Below are positions 23,098-33,839 of a stretch of 64,000 nucleotides of DNA, in pieces. The stretch covers positions 34,040,936 to 34,104,935 of the forward strand of contig CM037597.1 in the NCBI GenBank assembly GCA_021018995.1. Reading direction: 5' to 3'. Both the position numbers and the translations under genes were made by a program. The notes under the pieces are model-generated. The model was not told the DNA's origin. It searched no databases and saw only the letters and a list, made by a program, of their open reading frames with translations. Every line of letters starts with the position of its first letter. Position 1 is the first letter of the stretch. The stretch is from Chloranthus sessilifolius. Its lineage: Eukaryota; Streptophyta; Magnoliopsida; Chloranthales; Chloranthaceae.

Positions 23098-23111
23098 GGG
23101 GGGATGCCCCC
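23098..23111 (+). promoter_or_regulatory. 3' hairpin 3 of the antisense gene
   Basis: GGGGG-GATG-CCCCC sits about 50 bases after the last frame of the PMD gene and is followed by CGGTGACAAGTGTAAA. The 5-4-5 layout and the following CGGTG match hairpins 1 and 2, with compensating stem bases. Confidence 0.55.
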
Positions 23112-23145
23112 GGTGACAAGTGTAAAAAAAGAAAAGAAAATTTTG

Positions 23146-23169
23146 ATATATATATATATATATATATAT
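23146..23169. repeat. TA dinucleotide microsatellite
   Basis: Twelve TA units in a row, just downstream of the antisense gene. Confidence 0.9.
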
Positions 23170-24789
23170 GGAAATTTTTGGTTTAGATGTACCTGATTGA
23201 CTCCTTTTCTTTTTATTGCCTCTCGCGTTTGTCCTTCGTTGTTTAGTTTCTTTAGTGCCGTCAACTGTCATCAGGACTTCGATGCTTCCTAAGTTGGCCT
23301 GGTGATGGTTGAAGGTTGCTTTATATTTGCACATGTAAAAGTAACACTATCAGTAATTTTTATTCTCCCCCTTGCTAGTTGTCAAGGGGGTTAAGTGTCG
23401 CAGACCAGGGTCCGATAGTAAAAGATGGATATGTGGTCTCTCTTTCTTTTTCTTTTTTTTTTTTTAAATAGAAATAATGCAACAGGGAAAGAAAATAACT
23501 AGAATAATAATAAAAATAAAAAATAAAAATGCCTCAGCGTACGAGCGTGTTAGGGTTGGCAGTATAGTGTCCTCGGTGGCATTCTTCGAACGGTAACTTC
23601 GTTATTTCTCATCTTCCTTGGTGGATGAGTCGGCCCTTCTAAGGTGATTCTTGTTCTAACAAAAAAAAAAGTCCCAGTGTCTAGATGCAATGGATTTTTT
23701 CCGGTTTTAGATGAGCACTTTGGGTCTATGAGCGGTCATGGGTATTTGAGTGAGTTAGTTTTGAAGAAAAGTTTATTAGTACTATCATCGAACTGGGGGA
23801 GGTCTCTTTGATTAGATCAGTTGTATATGAGGGGTCTGTCTTAGGGTGTTGGTCATCCTATCCCATGGTTATTAGGGAGAAGTACGGTAGGTATAATAAG
23901 TGATTGCATCAATCATCATTCATCAGTTTCGGTTTCATTCGTAGGAGTATCCAGTAAGGCTTCCAATTTATCACCCAAAAAAATAAAAATAGAAGAGGAG
24001 TGTAAGGCTTAGTGATGTGGGGAATAGTTCATATTGAACACTTTCCAAAAGAAATGAGTAACAATCTCTTTCTCAGAGGGATACGCCATGATTGAGCCCT
24101 TCGCCATGTTTCGGTACCATCAAAATCTCACATTGTATGGTTAGTAGGAGTTTATCCTCTTCCCACCGCCTTACAATGACATCTAGTAGTATGGGGACAT
24201 TAGGGATGCCCTCGCATCTTGTTTATACATTTCTAGTAAAGTTACCAGAGATGTCCCTGAGCTCATTGACTTGTACATTCATTGTAATGTTCTCACTCAA
24301 ATTTTTTTTATATATGTATTTTTGAAAGCATCCTTCTAGAGCAAGAATAGTGAGTTTTGATTGAACCTAGCATTTTCATTTTCTTTTGCTCTAACGTCTC
24401 CTCCAATGGCGGGGGAAGGTAAAATGAGGATCAGGTGTTACTTATGCTTTTGAAAGAGGTTAGGTAGGTCACTTTTGCCCGAATAAGAAAGTGGGCAATA
24501 AATTAGAGGTCTTAAGGATATTCTGAGAATAGATGACGTATGACCAATGAATGGGTCGTGACAACTACGGGGGTGATAAGTATAACTATTTAATCACGAG
24601 ATGTGATGATCACAGGGCTAAGGGTAGTATTTTCTAAGGTATATGACATTCCAAAGGCTCAGGAGTTCTTTCCCATCTTGATTCGCCAGTTTTTATGCAT
24701 TTCTAGGGTATGCGACTGTTATAACATAAGGGGCCTTCCCAGTTCAGTTTCAGTTTTTCTTTCGGATGGGCATGCTTGGAAGGCATGAT
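23170..24789. other. Spacer between antisense gene and Tat integrase, no gene recognised
   Basis: This stretch has A-rich (23460-23540) and mixed parts with only short frames. Towards its right end the minus strand should hold the last part of the integrase. No promoter, domain or repeat boundary could be recognised with confidence. Confidence 0.4.
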
Positions 24790-25613
24790 TTTCTTCAAGA
24801 CTAATTCTCTAATATTAAAGGTTTATTCAAGGACTTCCTTATCATAAGCCCTGGCCACTCTCCTCTTATATACCTGACCATGATTAGCTGCCCTTAGACG
24901 AGTTTCATCGAGCTACTCTAGCTGCCTGAGTAGGGCAATTCTCCTCTCGTCTAAGGGTAGCTCATCATTGAGTTAAATTCGTAAGGATGATACTTGTATC
25001 TCGTATGGTAGGACTACCTCCATCCCGTAGGTAAGGAGGTAGGGAGTTTGGCTAGTGGTCGTATGAATAGAGGTCTATAGGTTCATAGTGCTTCTAGTAG
25101 TCATTCAGGCCAGTCGACTCCATTGCTTGTTTCTACCGTGTGTTTCAAAATTTGAATTAGCATTTTGTTTGTAGCTCTGCTTGTCCATTACCCTGAGGGT
25201 AGAATTGTGATGAGTGGCGTAGATCGATGTCGAAATTTTTGCATAACTTCTTTGTCTTCTCTGCGATGAACTGTGGTCCATTGTCGGTGACAAACATCTA
25301 GGGTACTCTAAACCTGGTGATGATATTTCGAATGATAAACCTTATGAGTGTTGAAGCGGTGATTCTGACATAGGATTCAGCTTTTGCCCATTTGGTATAG
25401 TATTCAGTTGTCGTAAGTATGAAAGCGTGCTTGTGAGTGTTCCCAACTATGTCTGTGAAAGGTTCGATGACATTGAAAGTGCACATCGAAAATAGCCACG
25501 ATGAGGTCATAGTGTTCAATGCAATTGATGGAGCTTTGATGAGTGCAGTGTGTTCTTGGCATTGCTTGTAGAATTGGACATAGAGGTGGCAATCTCTTAT
25601 CATTGTCGGCCAA
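24790..25613 (-). pseudogene. Tat integrase
   Basis: The minus-strand frame at 25298-25603 has CQEHTALIKAPSIALN, PFTDIVG and HAFILTTTEYYTKWAKAESY. This follows the catalytic-core pattern of Tat integrases (..C..CQ.......P...L......PW.F..WGIDIIG......FILVAVDYFTKWVEA..). The next frame (25105-25293) covers the second half of the core. It would join element DNA to the chromosome. It stands directly downstream of the RNase H domains, as in the family. Broken fossil. Confidence 0.82.
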
Positions 25614-26030
25614 AAGTAACCTTATCGTGTGATTTAATTGGTGAGTCTCTGTCTACCGACGTGGCAGCTACAGGCCCTAGCGTGTGCTTCTCAAATGATG
25701 TATTGTCCTTCGGTGGTTGTGACGCATCGTAGCAGTACTCTTCTGGTGAAGACTTCTTTGTATAATATTTCACCGAGTATGCAGAATCGGGTGCATCGGT
25801 TTATTATAGTCCTTCGTTTGATCTTCGTGGCTTATGAAGGGACGTGTTGATGCTTCAAGAAGTTTTAGATGTCGAAATGCCATGGATGTCCATTGTCGAT
25901 TGGAAAATTTTCAAATCTGAACATAGCGACTTCGGTTTCTACCTTGACGTGCTTTTCTGGAGTGATTGCTTCTTTTCGTCCTGTACTCGTGGGGAGGATT
26001 GGTAGTTCTCTCTTAACGGTCCATGCTACC

Positions 26031-26543
26031 TCATGGGCACGCACTGTCAGTTTTTCGATGAAGAAGGTTTTGTATACTTTGTCTGATGGGTATTTGGATG
26101 ACCGAGGCCAACGTGTTAAGGGAGTCTGCGAGCTCGTTTTCTAATCTAGGGATGTTTGTGAAAGAGATTCGTTTAAATTTCTTTATCAAATATTGAGCGG
26201 TTTCTCGATATACCATTAGTCTCCTTTCCTTGGTTTTCCATTCTCCTATAACTTGCAAGATTATTAGCTTGGAGTCAACGATGGTTTTCAACTGTTTAAC
26301 ACCTAATTGTATTGTTGCTCATAGTCCAGCTATGAAAGCTTCATATTCTGTGATGTTATTAGTGACAGGGAAATCTAGTTGAAAAGCCTTAGGTATGACA
26401 ACTCCTTTCGGGGTTAGCAGAACTATACCGATGCATTTTCCTTTATGATTTAGAGCACCGTTAAAATAAAGGGTCCATGATGTTTTATCGGGCTCTTCGT
26501 TATGAGTCATGAGTAAGTCTTCATCGAGAAAATTTGGGCTCAT
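26031..26543 (-). pseudogene. Second (archaeal-type) RNase H-like domain of the Tat element
   Basis: The frame at 26319-26543 has WTLYFNGALNHKGKCIGIVL and TNNITEYEAFIAGL, the first half of an RNase H fold with the conserved glutamate of the N.(A/T)EYEA motif. The frame at 26031-26291 has VDSKLIILQVIGEW and NELADSLNTLAS, the second half. Tat elements are known to carry two RNase H domains, the downstream one resembling archaeal/plant RNase HI. It lies between the normal RNase H (26629-26892) and integrase. Broken fossil. Confidence 0.8.
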
Positions 26544-26628
26544 TATTTAGGGGTGGGAGGTTTGCGAGGTAATCAGTGATTGCTTGCCCTTTGATCGACT
26601 TATGCGTGACGTAAGTAATGTCAAATTC

Positions 26629-27263
26629 TTACACGAGCATATGCCAACGAGCGATCTTTCCTAATGTTGCAGGCTTTTCGAATACGTACTTCAGAGGGTC
26701 CATTCGGGCTAGTACTAGTATCTTATGCACTCCGAAATAGTGCCATACTTTGGTTGAGGCCCAGACCAGTGTGAGACAGGTCTTCTCCATTGAAGTGTAT
26801 TTTCGTTCGTACTTGACCATCGTCCTACTAAGGTAGTAGATAGCTTTCTCTCTCTTGTCGTCTTCTTCATATTGTCCCAAGATTACTCTCATTGCTTTGT
26901 CATTTGCTGAGAGGTAGAGGATTAGAGGTCTTCCGAGAACTGGTGGCGATAGTATTAGTGAGGTAAGGAGGTATTTCTTGATGTTGTCGAAGGCTTGCTG
27001 ACAATGGTCATCCCATTTATACTCAATTCCTCCTTTAAGTAGTTTGTAGAACGGATCGCATCTGTCTAAATGTTGGAAGAAAAATCTCCTGATGAATTAT
27101 AATCTTCCTATCAGGCCTCGTAATTCTTTGATATTGTTGGGAGGTGACATCTCAAGGATAGATATGACTTTAGTAGGGATGACTTCGATCCCTCACTTGT
27201 TGACTATGAAACCGAGTAATTTTCTAGAAGTGACTCTGAAGACACATTTCTTTGGGTTTATTT
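26629..27263 (-). pseudogene. Tat RNase H domain joined to reverse transcriptase
   Basis: The frame at 26629-26892 contains AIYYLSRTMVKYERKYTSMEK, LTLVWASTKVWHYF and LVLARMDPLKYVFEKPA, the Ty3/gypsy RNase H pattern (..YYVSRTL...E..Y...EK..LAL......R.YF....I.V.TD..L...L). Sequence from 26893 to 27263 holds the connection from the reverse transcriptase thumb. Broken fossil. Confidence 0.78.
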
Positions 27264-27791
27264 TTAACTGATATTTCTTAACTCTTTGTAGCACCAGTTG
27301 GAGTGCTTCAACATGTCCTGCCCGCGTTTGGACTTCACTAATATGTCATCGACATAGACTTCTACACACTTACGCGTCATGTCGATAAACATAGCCATCG
27401 TAGTACGTTGATATGTGGCTCCTACATTTTTGAGCCCAAAAGGCATGACGACGTAACAGTAAGTTACCCATGGGGTAGTGAAAGAAGTCTTCTCTTTGTC
27501 AGACTCTGCTAATTTTATCTGATTATACCCAGAGAAATCATCCATAAAGGATAGCATCTCATGTCCAGCAATGTTGTCGACTAGATTATCAATGTGCGGA
27601 AGTGGAAAGTCATCTTTTGGGCATGCATTGTTGAGATTTATGAAGTTAATGCAAACCCGTACTCTGTCGGCTTTCTTAGTGACAGGTACTATATTGGCGA
27701 CCCATTTGGGGTAGAGGACGACTTGAACGAATTTGGCTTTATGCAACTTGTCAACTTCCTCTTTAACTTGAAGGACTATTTGTGGGCGCAT
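27264..27791 (-). pseudogene. Tat reverse transcriptase
   Basis: A 175-residue minus-strand frame shows the family motifs in order. They are EEVDKLHKAKFVQVV at the start, WVANIVPVTKK, RVCINFINLNNACPKDDFPLP, MLSFMDDFSGYNQI (first catalytic region), TYCYVVMPFGLKNVGATYQR, and VEVYVDDILVKS with the YVDD catalytic core near residue 155. NNACPKDDFPLP is typical of Tat. It is the best preserved frame of this element. Broken fossil. Confidence 0.9.
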
Positions 27792-29340
27792 CCTACGGAG
27801 TTTCTGCTTAACAGTCTTTGCATCAGGTTCCTAAACAAGGCGATATTCTACTAAACTGGGGTCTAAACTAGGCATATCTTCGTAGGACCATGCAAAGGAG
27901 TCAAGGTGTTCTTGTAGGACATGTATGATTTGTTGGCGTTCCTTAGAGCTAAGCGTTGCTCTAATTAGTAATCTCTTGGGTTTCTCCTCAGTGCCAAAGT
28001 TGATTTCTTCTACAGGTTTCGCGACAGCTTGGGTTTGCTCATCAAAATGCTTAATGACCCGTTGGAAGTCCTACACCTCCTCGGCGATCCTTGTTTCCTC
28101 TTCATCTTTCGTAAGCTCATATACTGTAAATTGCTACACTACGGATTCGATTTTGTGAAAGGTAACCCTTCATCGGTATAATTTATGACTGAGAGATCTT
28201 TGGTAAGGTGAAGGTCAAGTCTATTGATCCTTTTCTCAAAGTCGTGAAGTATTTCGTCTAATATAATCACTGCCTTGTTGTTTAGCCTGGACGCCCTTCG
28301 TCCTCGTACGGGAGATGGGACAGTAGTCTTAGGAGAAAAGTCCTCTTGTTGGTCGCAAACTTGATTCGGGACGAAGGGTTCCCTTTCTTTTATGCGGTTT
28401 TCTGATTTTTTTAGATTTTGTATTTATAAATTTTTAGGTTTTTCTGCTTTTTATATATTTTTGATTTTTGATAGTAGGTATGGTACAGGGTCGGTCGCCT
28501 CACAAGGCATCGGGAGATTTGCTTCCTCTAACTGAGGGAGCGAGACTGTTGCCAGAGCCGTTCGGGCGATTCTTTGGGAAATGTGGATTTGTTCTAAATT
28601 TGGCATTTTTTTTTCGGAGTCCTCATCTGATGAGTTCTTTTGAATAAGCGACACCGATGACGGCGTTATTGACGTTCAAATTTCCTCTATTATATTGATT
28701 GCCTCATTTTTGAAGAAGCTCTAGAGATTGTAATCGATCGAACTATCCTCCTCTGAGGTATAATATGGTTATTTTTTCTGTCGAGAGTGACCTCCTAAGG
28801 GGTCCTCAGGGATGGTGAGCTCTTCTCTTAAACTTCATAGTATGTTAGGATAAGCATGTAAGCTCGGCAGCGAGGCTGATAATGGTCAGAAATGTAGGGA
28901 GATCCCCAAGGGCATTCCCATCTTTCCGAGTTAGAGTCAAGGCCGGTATCAAACTCATCTTCTTTATCTAACAACACTTGAAGTCCTAGGTTAGCTTGCT
29001 CTATTAACTCGAGTGCAGGGAGGTCTATCCAATAGTCCTCGTAGTCACTTAGAGGAGGTTGCCATTCTTCCTCGAGAGATTGGAGTAGCAACATGTCTGG
29101 GGACAGAGGAGTGTCTAGTTCAAGTTCCTCTTCAAACTCTATGAGGGTAATGTGGGCATTTCCCCCCGGGTCGACTAGATGACTGTTGGCATTTTCTGCT
29201 TCTTGGGCAAGTAGCTGAGTTGGTGGGTCATCACTCGCTTTTGTTGCCACGAGGTTGGAGTCAGTCATTCCTACAACTGTGGAATGTCGGACCCAACTAG
29301 CAAAGCATTCTAATATACTGGAGCATGCCCTACAACGGGG
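27792..29340 (-). other. Tat spacer between protease part and reverse transcriptase
   Basis: The minus-strand frames at 28451-28654 and 28828-29268 are acidic and low in hydrophobic core, for example ITLIEFEEELELDTPLSPD. Ogre-type elements have a known intron-bearing, poorly conserved stretch between the gag-protease frame and the pol frame; this region is in that place. No named domain is seen. Plus-strand frames here are shadows. Confidence 0.5.
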
Positions 29341-30162
29341 TTAGTATGGGTGAGCGATACAAGGGGAGTCCCACAGGCATTCCCATCCTTCAAGACAAAG
29401 GCCGAGGCGGATGTAATGCGAGTTAAGATTTTCTTGTGGGGTGTCATTTTCGTCCCATGTTGAGTGTAAGTGTTTTTCATCATATTGCAAGGCAGCTATG
29501 TGGAAATCTTCATTGTCGGTGGATTTCCAATCTCCTACTTGCTGCTCAAGTTCTGGAGGTTCTTCCTTTCTCTCTTTTGTAAGCTCCTTAGTGTTAAACA
29601 AGGGTTTAACTCCTTCGAGCAGTTTATCAATATCGTCGTTCAAATTGGTTAAATCATTGAATGATTTAGCCATTCGCTCTATTTCCGCTTCTTGGGATCT
29701 AGTGAAGGACACTTCCTTCTGTCTTGGTACATCTGCTTTCTCAGTGGTCCCGTAGACGAAGTGGTCATATAGAGACCATTTTGGTGAGGTGGGGAGTAAG
29801 TCGGCTTGGGAGCCATCCGATTGATAACCTAACCCTATGTGTTTGCGTATTTTTCTTGGGACAACAGGCCCTACACAATCCTGCTTATTTTTACCGAATC
29901 CGGTGTGAGGGATGTACCCGAGTTGATACATAAGGTCCCACCCTTTTGTCGCGATTGGGTTGATGTCGTAAAGTTTGGTGTGGTCTGGGCCAACCTCTCT
30001 TCTCATCAATTTGTATTGATGCGTTGGGGGAGAACTAAGAGGGGTAGGGGGATGGACTTCCGCGATGATTGTCTCATCAGAGATTCGGGTCTTTTGGATG
30101 TGGCTTGTTTTTAATACAGAATCATGAGCTGTCAGAATACTCACAACGTAATCAGTGTCCAT
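29341..30162 (-). pseudogene. G-patch-like segment of the Tat polyprotein
   Basis: This 273-residue frame, downstream of protease, holds KGWDLMYQLGYIPHTGFGKN, QDCVGPV and KHIGLGYQ at about residues 70-113. This is the layout of the G-patch seen after protease in Tat elements (..MMKKMGY.PG.GLGK..QG.......R.GLGY). G-patch segments bind nucleic acid; some retroviruses also carry one after protease. The rest of the frame is acidic with no named domain. Broken fossil. Confidence 0.68.
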
Positions 30163-30481
30163 CTCCTGGAGGGGTGCATTACCATATATACGGATAATGG
30201 AATTCTAGTATGAGAATTTGATGCATTGGTGGTATGTTGATGCTACGGCCTTTATTGACTCTAACCATTTTCTTCCTAAGATAAAATTGTATGTACTAGT
30301 AGAATCAGAAACATGGAAAGTGACGACTTTTGTTATAGGTCCAAAGTGAACCTGGAATTTGATAGTTCCTTTGATGAAACGACGTGAGTCATCATAAGCT
30401 ATGAGTGATAGTACCTAGGGCTTGACATCCTGCTCCCTGTATTCGAGCATCTTTAATATTGTGATAGAGTAGATATTTAAG

Positions 30482-31099
30482 TCATGCACTTGTATCGACC
30501 AATGCGTGGGGTACAGAGAACCCTCTAATTATGACTATAAGGTATATGGGAATTGCACTTCCACAGAGGGACTCTTTAGGCATGTCTGCATCCGTGAAAG
30601 TGAATGTCGGAGGTTGTGCCATGACCGAGGTGATTTGATGAAGTTCATCTAAGGTTGTGTCTTCATCCACTTGTGTGTCCTTAATTGTCCTCATCAAAAA
30701 TCGGTGATGATCAGGCGATTTCTTGATGAATTCTAGTAAAGATATTTGGGCCGGGATCTTTTGAAGATATCGCAGAAGCTCATATTCTTGCCCTAGCTCA
30801 AGTGTAATTTGTTTGCCTGGCCAATGAGCCTTGGGTGCAGGTGGTTGGAGTGGTTGAGGTGCAGGGATTCGTGGAGGGATAATGTGAGGTGGGGGTGGCA
30901 AGTTAACTTCTCTTTCTCGCACGTTTCCCTCTGGTGGCTGTGCGTTCATGAAATCCTTATTTCGAGGGAAAGGCAGAGGTTGATAGTTGGTTCCTGATTT
31001 AAAAATCGAGCAAGTCGGTTGTTGACCGAACCTGGTGTGGCTCGACATTGATGTGTTTGTGAAGTGAGTGAAATTCAAGGTTGGAGCGCGTACTGGCAC
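30482..31099 (-). pseudogene. Tat protease region
   Basis: The minus-strand frame has a proline-rich first half (PPPPHIIPPRIPAPQPLQPP), then ELLRYLQKIPAQISLLEFIKKSPDH and ends VIIRGFSVPHALVDTSA. The motif ALVDTSA, with its aspartate, is the active-site position of the Tat aspartic protease (family form ..LIDNGSALNV). The phrase with LLKIPAQISLLELLLSSP..H upstream of protease is typical of the lineage. Broken fossil. Confidence 0.78.
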
Positions 31100-31108
31100 T
31101 ACGCCGTT

Positions 31109-33137
31109 CTAAGGTGGGAGATACTGTGTGTAATCCTCTTCTTCTAGGAAAGCGGAGACTAGTGTCTCGCACGGGCTGGGATGCTCTTCTCGCTCACTTT
31201 CTTCCATGTTTAGTGAACACTCAGTCTTTGTTTCATTTTCTTGGTTCGGAGTCTTTCGGGTGACACTATCTACCAATGCGGCAATTTGGGCTGCAGTTTG
31301 AAGAACATGGTCTCCGTACTCGGACTCAGAATTGGACGATGGGAGTGGCATCTGCATTGGTTCAGGATTTGGAGGGGTTGAAGGTTCTGGTGGGTGAGTA
31401 TGGAGGAATGGTCACCTGGACCTAAAAGAGTGGACTCGTATCTGAGTGAATTTCGAGTAAGGAGGCTGACTCGGCGGGGTGATGCGAGTGATCAAGGCCG
31501 AGGGGTGCGGGGGTGAAGGAACTAGGTAGCGAAAGTGTTGAAGGCTTTGATGCAAGTGATTAAGGTGGAGGGCCGGAAGGAGGATTGACCAGAAAGATCC
31601 ACGGTGGTGACTTGAGACGGTGTTGCTTGGTTGTGGTTAGGCATGGGGTTATTAATGATCCCTAAATTTTGTTGAGGTTGGTTATTATTAGGGTTAGGAT
31701 TCTTAATCGCTTCCCAATCAATTTGGTTCCGATCATTCATGTCATAGATCACATCTCGGAGGACCCAGCAGTCTTCTAGGTTGTGTCCCACGTATCGATG
31801 GAATGCGCAGTATTTACTATAGTCTAGATTTGTCAGCCATGGTTGGGGTCTTTCCTGTGAGAATCAGAGGAGATTTTGATTGTTTAGGAGGCAGAAGATG
31901 TGGGGGATCATATCAAGCAAAGGGGGATAGTGTTCCCACCTCGGCTAGTAGGGGCCTCTAGCTCGGTTGAAGTTTTACAGTGGAGGTACGTTATTATAAT
32001 TCGGCGCACAGGCTGGTCGATTCTTTGTGATATTTTGGTTCTGGTAAGTATTAGGATATTGATTTCTATTCTTGTATTGACCTTGATTCTAGTTCTGGCC
32101 TTGGTTTTGGTTTACATATCTTTGTTGGTTAGTGCATTGGTTTGGTTTGTGTACCATTGTTGATTTTGATTTTGCCCAAAGTTTCTCGATTTGAAGTTCC
32201 CGTTCCCGACGTTCTATCCTTGGTTGACAACGATATTGACATGTTCAGTTCCTGGCGCTTTCTTATTATTTTTTGACTTTGATTCACTAGAAGAGCCTAC
32301 TTTCAACGTGATTATGGATAGGGCGACATCTCTGCCTTTAATGTGTCGTGCTAGTCGGTATGCCCGGGAGTGGAGTATAGTGAAATCGGGGCAATCACTT
32401 ATGACAAGGGTGCTATTTAATGGTTCTCTAGTATTGTCGATGATACTGTCATCCGAGTCTTTCTCTTTCATTGAAGTACCAATCCTGACAGTGAGTTTCC
32501 TCCATCGGGCGATGAAGTCAGTGAATTCTTCATCAGGTCCTTGCTTTGCCGCCATTAGATCGGTGAGACTGACTGTCTCTTTGATAAAGTGCTTGTATTA
32601 GTTCAGGAATTAACCTACTAAATCGTCAAATATTTCTATCTTATAAAGCTTAAGTCCCGCAAACCAATCTAAAGCTTCTCCTTCTAATGAGCGTTGGAAA
32701 TAATAGATGAGAAGTCCTTCATTATCGCGTATGGGTCGACAATCGTTGCAAAAGAGGGCTAAGTGATGGTTTGGATTTCCCGTGCCGTTGTATTTGGTAA
32801 ATTTTGGTGGTTTAAATCCTATTGGAAAGTTAAATTCAACGTCCTAACAAAATTTTTCGAATTTGAATGAGTGACCAGGGCGTTCCCTCTTGGCCATGTA
32901 CTCATCGAGCACTTTAGGGAGATCTTCAATCTTGATCGTGCTATCTTTTGGAGAAACTTGCGAGCCAACCTTGTCTGGAGAATCTTCGTTGAAGAACGTG
33001 TGAGTAGGTTGCATCAATGGTGAGGCGCGTGCTGACACTGTGCTCGGGGTTGGAGGCGGCCTTTTCGATCGGTCTTGGTCTTCTAAAAATTGTCGTGACC
33101 TAATGGTCTCATATGCAACAGTCAATCCTTGAAGCAA
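31109..33137 (-). pseudogene. Tat gag region
   Basis: The frame at 32844-33137 is the gag start, with PKVLDEYMAKRERPGHSFKF. Between them lie pieces of the capsid-like part, and 32214-32555 contains AAKQGPDEEFTDFIARWRKL, the retrotransposon gag signature (..Q...ESFREYAQRWRELA). The frame at 31522-31791 has GHNLEDCWVLRDVIYDMND, the C-terminal motif after the zinc-knuckle place (family form GH.TE.C..LK..IQ.LID). The proteins of this frame build the virus-like particle in the cytoplasm. Broken fossil, several breaks. Confidence 0.8.
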
Positions 33138-33519
33138 TTCCTCGGAGTCATCATCTCCTCTTTATATTTCCTGAACATTGAACTCTACAATTTGTTGAGC
33201 AGTAAGGTTTTGTCTAGTGTTACCATCTCTCCCGTTATAATTATTGCCGATGTGTGGGGTAGAGAAGGGATTTTCTTGTTCGCCAGCCATGTTAATCTCA
33301 GGTTGTTGTAGGTTGGGATTGTAAAGTGGTTCTTCTTCGTATATGAGGTTGTCATGATATCCCTACAATGGTGGGCCTCTTAAACTCACTCTTTGTATAT
33401 CAGACATCTCGAGTCTTTGACGAAGACTCATATATTTAAGGAAATCTAAACGATGCGACAGAAATAAAAATAGGAGAGTAAAATAAAAACTATCTAAAAG
33501 AGAGAGAGTTTGTAAAAGT
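33138..33519 (-). other. 5' leader of the Tat-type element
   Basis: Sequence between the primer site and gag; no frame of interest. Near 33495-33512 the plus strand is rich in AGAGAG. Confidence 0.5.
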
Positions 33520-33531
33520 CTTCCGTCGCCA
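33520..33531 (-). promoter_or_regulatory. Primer binding site of the Tat-type element
   Basis: The minus strand reads TGGCGACGGAAG nine bases after the LTR end. TGGCGAC is the usual start of the tRNA-Arg type primer site of Ogre-like elements; the remaining bases were not checked against a tRNA. Confidence 0.6.
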
Positions 33532-33839
33532 TTGTCAGTTTGTTGGTACCCACTTTTTCTAGGTTCTTGTCGGTCCTCGTTGAATCAGTGGCCCAATTCT
33601 GTCAAAGTGGACTCTGGCAATGCGGTGTTGGAATGTTGGTAATAAGAAAAGAGATTTCTAGGAAGGTTCCTAGTTGGTTGCGATCACCAGTTGCAGATAT
33701 TTAACAACGCTATAACACTTCAATGATCACGCTTTAGAGTGGGTGTGGGTTACTTCTTTACTGAATCGTCCGCTTGCGAATGTCAGCAGTTATGACTCTT
33801 CCTTATAATTTAGATAGTTTAGTTTCTTTTCTTTTCCTG

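Noticed and set aside
23092-23334. Minus frames with YIYIYI runs
   Set aside because: They are products of the TA microsatellite.
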